This document shows positions 49,701-61,866 of a stretch of DNA of 64,000 nt, one piece after another. The DNA comes from Dipetalonema caudispina (taxonomy: Eukaryota; Nematoda; Chromadorea; Rhabditida; Onchocercidae). The notes beneath the pieces are model-generated. The model worked only from the letters and a program-made list of their open reading frames with translations, searched no databases and was not told the DNA's origin. The number at the start of each line of letters is the position of its first letter. Position 1 is the first letter of the stretch. Location: positions 124,001-188,000 of the forward strand of contig JABVXV010000006.1 in assembly GCA_013365325.1 (NCBI GenBank), read 5' to 3'. The translations under genes and the position numbers were made by a program.

Positions 49701-52132
49701 GAAAAAGTTTCATTCTTCCATCTCGAAAGCTACCCAGATCTTCAGTGCTCTTCATTAGATGTCCATCATCAAATGATTTCATATACTTGCTCCACAAGTG
49801 GATTATTATTTGAAATGTTTTGTAGAAGAAAGAAATAACTAGAACAGTTTTAGATGTCTTTTAAATATATACTGTGCTTAAATAATATACTTCTTCCAAG
49901 CGTCTCATAGCAAGTTTTTGACGTAAGGCATAATCCTCCGGTAGATTCTCGCCCATTTCATAGAAATAATTTGTTTTTCCGTACAACTCGTCATTTTCAG
50001 CGGGAATTTTTTTCGGGAAAATCTTATCAATACTTTCCTTCGCAAAACGCTGTCTCCAGTATTCCACATATCTCAATAAATTAAAATAACTGTCGATCAG
50101 TATTGTGAATAACGCATACTAAACACTTACTGAGTAGTAAATTTAGTCAATTAGAATCAAAAGCAATCAATGTATTCCAAAAATTTCGAGTTTCGAAATA
50201 AACTACAGATAATTTGGTTTACAGCACCAACCTCTTCGGATCAACAATCAAATCGATTTCAACAATAACAATGTGATGCTCATCCAGTAGATGCCTGGAA
50301 AACATATTTTGTTGGCGCTATGTATGCAATATATCAGATAATAATAAGACCGAAATGTTCCACCGCAAACCTTTCGGTCGTGAAAACTTAATATGGCAGA
50401 AAAAAAAACTGAAAAACTAACTCCGAAAACTGAGTAAGATGCTCCGGAAGGTCAAAAAACTGCAAGCAGCTCAGACACATCGTTGGACCACCCCATTTAG
50501 GGCTGCAAAAGTATTTTCCGTAGGTTATACTTGAAAAACGAACCATCAGTTAGAGTTCCTCTATCATATATATATTTTACCACTGGGCATTACTCCTGAA
50601 GCTGTACTTCCTAACATATTTGACGATTTTATGGTTTCTAGCATACTTTGCTTCGATATTAGTCAATCGTAGCATTACTATCAAACATCAAAGATCAAAC
50701 AAGACTTTGAAGAAACAAGTATAATGTAAATATGCCTACCTGTACCCCACTGCCGGGACAGTACCCGAAAGAGTACGTATGCGTCCTCGCGGAATGGTTA
50801 GCGTAAGTTTTTTTGGTCCCCTTAAAGTGTCGTTATCATCGGAATCGCTGAATGGCTCTTCCAGATCGACTAAAAATGTAAAATATTTAAGTCCTATTAT
50901 AAATTCATGAAAAATTCTTGAAATAATATTTTTACAACAAATTTCACACTTGATAGTAACAACATACTTTCACCGTCATAAACATATCCTTCCAGTGTCA
51001 TGGAGTTTGTTGACTGTTGCGTATTTCGAGTTTTGTCGACAGCTTAAACATTTCAAATTAAATACGCATTACTTATTTCTCACTCCTTACTTCTTGGATG
51101 GCTGCTATGAATTCACTGAATAGAAATGATAATTGGAAATTGGGAAATTAAAAGAGTGAGGAAGTAAGGTAAGAGGAAACACTGTTTTGAAAAGTCAGGC
51201 AGAGGAAACAAAAATTAAACTGAAGTAGTTTCTACAAGTGCTAGCACCTTATTCTATTCTATTTGAGGGACTTTACTTAATTTTTCGGTTGTTTTACTTC
51301 GCTTATACTTCTCCGCTTTTTTTCAGCGTAGTCCTCTTCAAAATTCAGACCTTTTCATCAATCTTATGACACTGCTTAAATGATTTACAAGCAATGCATA
51401 AATATCGACGGATCTCCTCTACCGTTTCAAATACTTCACCGAAACCTTCTGTTTACAAACATTTTGAAGTATTCCTTCGCTCTATTTCGTTGTTATTTTG
51501 ATTCCCCCTATTCCTTCTTGAGTTTTTCTAAGCAATCGGGGACATTCCAAGTCTCATACAAAGAAAACAAATATTTAAGAAATATAAGTTGCTAACAATT
51601 ATAACGTCGTTTTGTTTGTGCCGTTTTATACGCACCACCTACTTCCTTCGCTACATTTGTTGATTTTGAACGTGGTTTGCTCTCCTTGTTCGAGTTTTTA
51701 CCACAAGGTTCTGTTTTACTTCCTGTTGTGTTCCGTCGATTATGTCCTTTCTACAATATAATTCTATCGATAACAAAGTCCTAACACTTAATTTAGAAAA
51801 AATTAATATCCATATAAATATGAATAGATCTCTATCATCGAGGTTTATTATGGCATAAGAATGAGGTCGAAGGAATGCTTTGAAATCAAACAATCTCGAT
51901 GTATGCTACAATATCATAGTATAATCAAATGAGATACATTTTTTGTCGCCACTTTCAAATCAGCAGTGCCACTTGTTTCATCAACGGATTCTTTCGATGC
52001 AACACCATTTACTAATTTGTCTTGAGTGCTGCCAGCAGTTTCCTCCTTGATGTTCTTAGGGACATTCTCCTTTTCTCTGTCTAAATTCCCGTTCTGAACT
52101 GTATCACCACTTCCACCTACTACTGTAGTCAT
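46758..52132 (-). CDS. ZNF277 homologue, C2H2 zinc-finger protein
   Basis: Homologue of ZNF277, a zinc-finger protein linked in mammals to chromatin (BMI1) and ribosomal protein uS5. Exons 5' to 3': 51938-52132, 51639-51750, 50968-51042, 50740-50869, 50422-50502, 50232-50294, 49891-50071, 49520-49670, 49341-49386, 49006-49138, 48632-48720, 48170-48284, 47724-47947, 47262-47421, 46758-46832; phases join to 609 codons plus stop. A polar N-terminus precedes five Cys2His2-like fingers: CLSC...HLLDEHH, CIFC...HHLYMIHH, CIYC...HMRKRNH, CLFC...HIKNVH and CFVC...HYAENDH. Family signatures are RYVEYWRQRF, RKRNHKEVNPKN, YDKFYIINYLELGKRW and FGNDHLTWMLESYIDE. The ATG at 52132 follows acceptor-like TTTTTAG. 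The N-terminal two exons are the least conserved part. Confidence 0.92.
48769..48787. repeat. Short (AT)n run in a ZNF277 intron
   Basis: About 19 bp of TATATA in the intron between exons 10 and 11 of the ZNF277 gene. Confidence 0.85.
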
Positions 52133-53067
52133 ATTTGTAACCCTAAAAAATTTAATGTTATTCAGATTACTCCATTAAACTCCTAAGCTTATATGCTTCT
52201 TCATAAAACAAAGTAGTGTTGCAAATATAAAAAGGGTGTTTAAGCTAAGAGGATATATGTCATAAAATATTTGCTTTCAAACTGTAACGAAAGGAATCGC
52301 ATCTAAGCTTTAAGACAGAGAATAATTACAAAGGAATTAACTCCACAAATTGTGATCTTCAAACAAGACAAAACGTAAACAAAGTTTTCAAATTATGAAA
52401 TGTATTTTTCAAATCGAAGAAGAAAGAACCACTTCTGAGAAACATCTGGAAACAAAAGAGCTTGAGAAACTTAAGACTATCATTTATGAAAATCGATGTT
52501 TCACTGTGATCAAGTGATTTTATATGCTGATCACAAAACCTATTCCAAAAGCAGCCCTGACCTTCAATTGAGCCAAAGATCACGTAAAGCCAGAGATACC
52601 ACAATAATCGATATGATATAAATTAGGATGAAGTTGCAGTTGAGTATGAAAACAGGAAGAAAACAAGGAAGGAACGACTAGTTTACCACGTAAATCACGT
52701 CTAACAACAATCGCCGTCAACCATCCTCATTAGCTTTAACGCAACACTAACACAGTATTGCAACGTGTCGAGACAATTCTCAAACAATGCAGCGTAACAG
52801 CCAGGTCACGCGTTCCTAATCTTTCTAGCTGGACTTGCGTGTATTTGATGTTTACTTACGTCTTTACCTTATCTAACTAGTCTGTTCGAATAAGATCTTA
52901 GAAGGATAGAAAAAAAAGAAAAAAAAACACTCGATAACTTCTTCATTCTTCACACAGTTCACTTCACTTAATTATATATATCTATGGTAAAATGTTAATC
53001 ACGCCTAAATTGACTATCCATCCATACTTCGGAATAGACAGCTATTCATGCATTAATAAACACATAG

Positions 53068-53069
<2 letters not shown>

Positions 53070-53123
<54 letters not shown>

Positions 53124-53133
53124 ACACACACAC
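53070..53133. repeat. (CA)n microsatellite
   Basis: A CA dinucleotide run of about 64 bp with one TA interruption near 53119. It yields spurious Cys-Val frames on the minus strand. Confidence 0.97.
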
Positions 53134-56100
53134 GTCGATAGCGTAAATTGGATATGAATGAGAGTGATGGAGGAAAAGCGAAGTAGCAGGACGTCTGGGA
53201 TTGATCGGGAGAGATAACGGATACAGGGTAAGATGGTCGTATCGGGTAGGACAATGGAGAGAGGTCAGGGGAGACAATCACAAGCTGTGATCAATGCTTA
53301 TTCTCTACTCTTCTCATTTTAATCTTTTCGTTCTGGACAGATATCAGCAAAGTTGATCAGTTCTCATTTCATCTTATTACGCGAATCTATTTAGTATCAT
53401 TGCCTTTTACTTCTCTTTCCTAAACATAAGTTGAAAAAGGAAGTCTTCATTTGACCTGATTGATATCGCCTGCTCTCGGGTCAAATGAAATCTGGTAGTT
53501 TGTTCGTTCACGTAATGTAGCTTAAGATCTTTTAAAGGAGAAATCTTAACGAGTTTTAATTTAATTCTTTTTGGATGATCTCAATCTTTGTAATATATTC
53601 TATAGCTAAGTCTTCAGCGAAACAAAGATTGATTAATCATTTCTTTCTTTAATTTTTATAGAAATTTGGGAATGAATTCCTTGTCATTACTTGGGTAAGT
53701 AAATATCAGTTAAGAGTGTGCTATCCATTCTTGCCAGTATGAAACAATGATATAACAAAATGAATAACAAGTTATCAGAAATTACTTTGCTTATCAGATT
53801 CACATAATCGATAATACTGGAACGATTCTGAAAATTAGCAAATGATGAAATGACCAACGAATGAAGAACATGGTAACCTATAGTCAATAGTAACTATATG
53901 TCATCAGTCTACTTCCAGTAAACCTATTGGACGGTTATTGCTGCAAGAATCTCTTTTTTCATTTACAATTTTGAAATGGTTCCATTTCAATAACCGGAAG
54001 TTTTGGTATCGTAACCTTATTTTCCTTGATGCATATTGTTTGTTGTTATTTATAACTTGTGAGGTAAGTTTATCCATCATTTAGAACATCGAAGATCTTT
54101 CTACACTTCCATCATCATCGTCATTTCTTATCTTCTCTTTGAAGAAAGTCAAGAATCTACTAACCTCAGAATCTCTTCCCTTCTTGCTTATGAGACTTAT
54201 GGTCAGTTATCGTTACAACAAATTAAACATTTGCAAAACCCTTTTGCAGTCATTTTAAGAAATTGTGAAGTTGGGGAGTTTTTTGATTTTTAGCCTTTGG
54301 AATAAATTCCACTGTTGGAATAAAAAGGCTTTTCACGGTATGCATTTCTGTGGGCATTAAGAAAATCTTTTATTTTTGTTGAAACTTTTTTTAAAGGAGG
54401 TTATCGCTATCTGTACATATCCATCATGATAACTGGTTGTGAAACACTTGTAAGGAATCAAATGTAGACGGAAGAACATTCCGGATACCGTTTATTTATA
54501 AAAATAGCTCATTCCAGCATCCTTTCTTATAATTACTTCAAAAATTTCCAGAATTCTAACACAAGAATGGTGGATGTCTTTTTTTTCCTTTCGTCTTTGC
54601 TTTAAGAGCAATAACTGTGCAGCAGTGCTTTTTCCATTTCTTCACTTAAATAATATTCCTGTAAAGAATTTCGTTTTAATGTTTGCAGTAGTATATTCCC
54701 AATGGAATCTTTTCTTTCCTCCTCAATATTTCACCCACAATTTCGAAATCCATTTGTAAAATGTCAAGTGGCTGCTTTCATTTAGTTCCTCCCAGCGTCC
54801 ATATCATCTTCCAGAATGATTTTTTTTTTTGAGGTCTAAGAGAAGCTTCACACGATTGGTCAGAAATTTAAAATTAAATAATCTTTGCTACATTACGATA
54901 TCCATCTGACTTTGTAGTAAACGTAGAACTTTAATAGTTCGAAATAATCGCCTAGTTCTATTAAAGAATAACTAATTACCCAGGATAGAATTCAAACAAA
55001 TTGCTGAAATCTTTTTAATATAATTTCCTTTCTGAAAAAAAGTGCCTAGGATAGAAATAGAAGTGTAGAGATTTTTTTTTTTTTCTTGAAATAATTAGAT
55101 TTAAAGAACTTCTTCATGAATTCTTTAAGTGTAATCATTTTAAGTTTCGTAGGTTTAACGGCAAAAGTGTATTTCATTATACCTGCGTAACAATTATAAT
55201 TGCATGCTAAAGTGGACTTAAAGTTAGGATTAAGATACTTAAACATGCAATAATCCAAACCTCCTTATTTCAATATCACGTCATCTGCTTTTCGTATCGC
55301 TCTTCAACTTCTGTTGAAAATATGTTTAGCATACGTTTTCGAATCACTTTACATTTCCAATGCTTTAATCTGGCAGGAGGATTTGTAATTTCATTTGTTT
55401 TATTTTTGTGATACTGTGAGAAATAATGAAGTGAAGTGATAGTGTGGGAGGGATTTTTTGGTACAAATTTAATTGATCATTCTTTGAAGGTGCCACAAAG
55501 TGAATTTAGTGGCATAGCAAATTGAAAGGAACTCTTTGGAAGATTTCACACTGTGCTAACAGATGTTTGCTTATCTTGCTCCGCTGCCTAGAAATTATCC
55601 TTTGAAGAATACCTTTTATTCAATTTTTGTGTGTATGCTTTGAAATAAGCCTAAATGATGATTTTGGGCTATTGTTTTTCAGAAGAACTAAAGATTCGAT
55701 CATATTTTCCTTGCATAATTTAAAGGTAATTCTGTAAATGTAAATTTCTTCATGGGAAGAGTGAAGCAGGAAAAGATAAATAGGATGATTCAGAATTCAA
55801 TTTTTTTGCTTGCAGGGCTACTTGAACAGGAATGAAAAGAATTAATCGCCCTACTGCTAACTAAAATTATCCTGTTGTTTGCAACAGGAAATGTAATCGA
55901 ATCTCAAGTTCTTATTCCGATTGTAACAACACTATTCTGGATATTTTGAACCTTACGAATGCAGCTATCGCTTATCAAGTTCATAAAGTTTATTCCTATT
56001 GCAAGACATTTCTCGATAATTGCTTGCTTCTCCTTTACCTATCTATACCATCTTCATTCTCAACCATCGCAAAATTTATTTCCCTCGAGGGACTTTTATT

Positions 56101-59100
56101 TAATGGATATAGCAAATTGAAGAATTTCATTTTCCAATCTTTGATATATCCATCAAAAATTAAACTTTCAGTTTATCACTTAAAGAATAGCGCGTTTGAT
56201 TTTTTCTCACTTCCTCATAAAAACAATGCGAAAAAAATCTGAAAAATATTCAAATCCTTCAAAGCAAAACTGCACTAGTCTAGAGGAAAGAATTCATCAT
56301 CTGAAGAAGGATGGACGAAATTGCAGAAGGAAGTGATTCTTACATGACAAGGTCATGTCGTAGAAAATGCAATTTAACTTGTAGATGGACGATACTTATT
56401 GATTGCTGTCATCCAGAGCTAAGATTATGAAATTAGCTACTTGCGAATATTTCCTGAATTGCTTCCAAATTACTTGGTGAGAAATGAATGCAAATATGGC
56501 AATTTTTAAATATAATAATTTATCTTCAGGCTGTCCATTTATGGCTTATTTTTGGCATTACTCACGGATATGAGCCATGTAGTATACTCCAAAGTTATTA
56601 TTCAACTTACTGAATTTCCACAGCTCTTCTTGCTCACTGCGGTTATAATGTACGACATCCAATACTTTCCAAGTCTTCTCCCATTTCATATATTTCGTGA
56701 AAATTTTCAAACGAATATACGAAAATGATAATTTCTATTTACAAATAGAAGTTTCTTTTTTTTTAATTTAAATTTAAATTCATTTATTGATTAATTTAAT
56801 GGAGGAAAAGGGTTCTCAAAAGGTTCGTATCGTTACCATTTATTACTGTTTGATAGTGTTCGAACTGAAAATCATCTGCTTCAGGCCTCTCCTCCAAGAT
56901 TTTCACGCTTATCTCCCACTTGTACTATCTATCATTTTATTTTTTTACTCGAGGCACATGTTTCATTGCCTGTCTGTGTTTTTAATACATTTAAACTTTA
57001 AACGACGGATTCATCGCATAAATTAGTTTCCAATAAAATTAGAAGTATCCAAAGCTTCTCCGGAATTACGCTGATTCGGTTTCCGGGACATCATCGTCAT
57101 TATTTTCCACTTCCCGTTAAATGAAGAATATGTTGATCTATCGGCAAGCACTCTTTCATCTTGAGGATAATAAAAATTTTCGCACACTGTTCATAGAAAA
57201 CTTTCTATTATTTAAAAGTTGTAAGAATTCGCTCATTTCATCCCATCGATTTCAGTATTAATTACAATTCAAGTTTTACAATTCGTGTTACAATCCAGCG
57301 TTGCAGTTTTTACAGCAGTTGTTGCAGGTAATAAAGTTGAATAGATCGTTCATTCTTCAACGATACTACGAAAAAAAAAAAAGGAAAGAAAACTACGTCA
57401 CAAAAACGTCGATATTTTTTATTTTTTCAATTTATTTTTTATCTAGTCAAAACATCTACAATCAATTAGATTTTGAATATTTTACCGGAAATACTTCCAT
57501 TGTTTAGTGAAATTAGATTCTGCATAAAAAACCTCTTCCATTCCTTCAATTTTATTAAGAATAACACTTAGAAATTCACAGAAAAAGTGAAGAAAATAGC
57601 AGAAATTCCATAATTATGAATGTTTAAAAAGTATTATCTGTTCCTAACTTATCAGCAAGAAAAACTAATCTCACTAGATCGAATCTTATCATCGTAAGAA
57701 ATGAAACTCTGCCAGATATTTCAAGAATGTTACACCTATAGTTCAATTCAGTAGTTTTTTCCCTTCTTATCCCTTTTCACATGCTAACCGATCGATTTGG
57801 AACCAATCATTTTTCTCACTTAAAATAGTGTAAGGAATAGCGTATCACAGATACATTACCATTCGGGGGTTTCATTCTGCGTAATACTTACCGAATACTA
57901 TTTCATCTTCTAGCAGGGTAAATATTCTCTATAAAAAGTTAGGATCTATCATGATTAATTAAAGCATATGACAAAGAAGACTATCAGTGAAAAGTTTCGG
58001 CTTAGTTTAAATTCTATCAAATGCGGTATTAGTTTAATTGATTTAGCAAGTCTCAAAAAATCTCAGAAGTTCTCATTTCACGTTACTTAATGTATTGTTT
58101 ACGTAGTCATTAACGTGCAACTACAAACTTTTTTCAATTTTCTTTAACATTTTTTGCACACTGCATGCAAAAATTAGCATTGCTATTTATCATGCATTTG
58201 CATGGACTCATTTATGATACTTTCATTATGCACAAAAAGCACAGAGATATATCCAATGTCCAGTGATAACTATCATCAATTTGATAAGAACTCTTAATAT
58301 CATGCATTAAAATAAAAAAGAAAATTTGGGAGACATAGCATCATAGTATGACTTCTAAACTGCCAAAATTTCCATTCGCAGAATCAAAATTTTTATGATA
58401 AATTCGCCAATAAAGTCAACCGAAAATCAATCTATAACAAATAAATGCAATTAAAGTTTTCTTAATTTTCAAAATATGCCAACAATTTATTTGATCACTT
58501 TCCTGATCTCTCCCATTTTATTATTTATCTTCTCCGCAAGCAAAATCTCTGCACAGCTTATTAAAAGATAGCTCAACTTACCAAATCATCGAACAATCAC
58601 ACAACTTAATCACTTCTTCATCTACAAAAACAACTTGCATTGTAAACTAACTTTTCATGCAACACAGTTGTAAGACATCGTTAAGGATCATTCTACTTCT
58701 TGTCCCTTTTTGCTAGCTCAGACTACTAGATTAATTTCTAGAATTATGCAAGTTGCGAAACATCTGTCCATTTTTATAGTTCAATTCATGGATTCTGAAG
58801 TAAAATTCGTTGAACATTGATATTCATAAAATGAGATTGTATAAATGGCGGCTTTCCTTGCAACTTAAATTTTAGAATTTATTTTAAAAAATGTATAAAA
58901 CAGCCTATTTATATGTTTTATTTCTTGGCTTATTTTTGTTATCAACGCATTAGTTATATAAAGTAGTTGGGATTAACGGATGAAAATTTGATTTAATTTC
59001 TTTCTTTTTACATTCAATAAAATAGTGAACAAATCCGTACTGGATTTGGCTAATATTATATTGGCTTTTACTACCACAGCCTCGAGTAGTTCTAGTATTT

Positions 59101-59217
59101 TCATATCAACATTGTTTTGAAGTTTTAATTGAAGTGCCTAAGCTTATATCTATCGTTGTTATAGATGGAATTTAGTTGTCCATCAGTGATGCTTTCTAAA
59201 AGTGATTCCGATTTAAC

Positions 59218-59271
59218 TGAGAGAGAGAGAAAGAGAAAAGGAAGAAAAAGAGGGAGAAAAAGAAAGAATTG
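59218..59271. repeat. Purine-only tract (GA-rich)
   Basis: About 50 bp almost solely A and G on the plus strand, beginning GAGAGAGAGAAAGAG. Such tracts can form triplex DNA or act as promoter elements, but nothing nearby shows a function. Confidence 0.85.
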
Positions 59272-61324
59272 ATTCAATTTAGAACTCTCTCAAAGTGCTA
59301 ATGGAAATTGGTGTCATTTTTAAAACGGTTTTCCTAAAACTCATTACCCTAAATAATTTTATACCGGAATTATTTCCATCTTTATTAGCAATCACATTAA
59401 GGCGCGCAAAGTTGACATTCACGTCAAAACAGAATGAATGTTTAAGGAATTTTAAGTAACCTCAAAAAGTAATCGTTAAGTTTGATCTATTATCAAACTG
59501 ATAACTATCACCTCACAAACAACTAGGTGAAACTCAAATCATTGTTTAAATCCAGATAATTCAGAAACAACTTTTCGAGTTCATTTATTCCGGAATCGTA
59601 TTATGCAATAGAATATTTTTGTCTCATTGTCAATCTTGCTAAAAATGAATATCGATAAGTGATGCCATTTATCATAACATATCTATTCTAAGTTGACCTA
59701 CACATCCAATACCAAATTTTCGGAATTTGACAAGAGTGTGAGCAATAAAGAGCCTGGAACAAAAAGCAATATGCAGAAAAAATATATAATGGGCAGCTTT
59801 CCCGTCGTCAGCGCATCACTTCATTGAACTATTTTTTTTTCCTAAATTCTATATTATGTACATGTCTATAAGTGCATTTGTACAAATGTATACTTACGTA
59901 CGAACGTGTATATACGTGTCTGAATGTAGTTGTATGTATACCTCTACGTACTTTTATCATAATGAAGTATTCATCATTAAGATTGAATAAAATTCTCGTC
60001 AGTAGATGAAACTAAGGCTTTTCACAGATCATACGATATCTTGCGCTCTATTGTATTCTTGTTCCAAAAGTAACCGAAAGCCTTCTGAAATCATATATAT
60101 CATTTCTGATGATATCGGAAACTGATCAATGGAAGGAATATGGACGAACAAGCTTGAATGACATAGTTGAGAGAGTGAAACTTGAATACAACGATCTTTT
60201 CAGGATGTAATGTTGTGAGGTGTGATGAACATATTGCTGAACACTATCATCTATCTGGTATCATCCAACGTTTTTGAAATACACGCTCAGTGGAATATTG
60301 CCACAACAACTCTCTACAACAGTCGTAAATTTTATTTCCTAAATAATTCCTTGATTTTAATATGATTTTTTCTTATTTTTTAAAATGATATTCAAATGTT
60401 TTTCGTAAGAAATGAGGTCCAAATAGGTTACCTATCGTTACAAAATGTTTGTACCAATTAATACAGAGAAAGTAGGATGTGATTAAGTTAAGTTTGACAA
60501 TTGTAGAGAACACCTTAGAATGACAAAACTTTCTCTTTATGTGTATCAACTGGATCGTTGTTTAAGGATATTTCAGCATGAATGTTATTTAATCAAGAAA
60601 ATTAAAATTTTAGAATGTATCATTGTGAACTAAAGAAAAGCTTTGAATATAAGAGTTGTTTGTTTAAATTCTTTTCAACTCTTTTTCTTCTTCAGATCAT
60701 TTCATTTTATCTCCTCATTTTTTTACCGTTAATGTCATGATATTTAATTTCAATCACACTCAAATTTTGTTTAAATCATAGAAACATACATTGTTCTCTG
60801 TTATTGGTCACTACTTGTTCTCTGCCTGATACGTACCAAAGTTTGGTTTTTCCTTTAGACAATTCACATTAATGATTCAATAATTCTCATTCATCCTCTC
60901 ATAACCGATCTGAACATTTCATTTATGACAATATTGATCAGAAAAGATACGATGACGTATCAGGAACTTTAAGGTCAAAAAGACATTACAGCATATAAAT
61001 CTGTAAATCAATTGAGTCAAATGATATTACTACTATTATCTCAATCAAAGCTGATTTAATCTCATGCTAAATCCTTTCGAAGGCATTAAAAATAACCATA
61101 TCTGCTTAATATTGAAGCTTCGATGAATATTCAAACTGAGGAAAAGTAGAAAACTGAATGACCAGACAGTTCCGTTGTAATTTTTAGGATGACTGACCTG
61201 AATTTTGAAGATCTTTTACTGAAAAAGTGTTCGACTCAGATTTATTGTATTTACTGCTTTTAACTTCATGATTCCTAATGGAAAAAAGTGATGTGAGCAT
61301 AAAACTTCCAACTATCCATCATCC

Positions 61325-61329
<5 letters not shown>

Positions 61330-61356
<27 letters not shown>

Positions 61357-61357
61357 C
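61330..61357. repeat. Poly(A) tract
   Basis: An uninterrupted run of about 28 A. No retrotransposon body was seen 5' of it. Confidence 0.95.
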
Positions 61358-61808
61358 TGATCAAAACTATCCAATCTTAACCGTAATATCCATTCTATGT
61401 CTTCATTTTTTGTTTGTAACATTCAAAATCTGCGATGTACAACAATGCTGCAATCATGCATTCTCAGCACTAACTTAGTCTAATGTTGGGACTTTTTGAA
61501 CCAGAAATTTTGATCAATCAAATCGATCTCGCTGTTTATTCGAACAAATATTCTTTTGTTTCTTCATTCACCGCATCGTTTCACTGTTGAAAAGCAATGT
61601 GGGAAAAGTACATTTTTAATGGAACGTACTATGTATCATAAATGAAGTATCAGTTTTCGTTTTGAAATCAAATGAAAGCAAGTTAGATATGCAATATTAT
61701 TGATATCAGGAAAAGCAAATGTTTACCAAAAATACGTGAAATTGAAATTAATTAACGAAAACGGTGAAAAATGTTGGCCAATTTTCGATGAGTTGATATA
61801 TATGTAAA

Positions 61809-61866
61809 TTAATATAAATTAAGTAATATAAATTGAATAATATAAATTGAATAATATAAATTGATA
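61809..61866. repeat. AT-rich 14- to 15-bp tandem repeat
   Basis: About four imperfect copies of an AATATAAATTGAAT-like unit in tandem. It is composed of A, T and rare G. Confidence 0.85.

Noticed and set aside
53042..53281. Minus-strand frames rich in Cys-Val
   Set aside because: They are simply translations of the (CA)n microsatellite and its flank.
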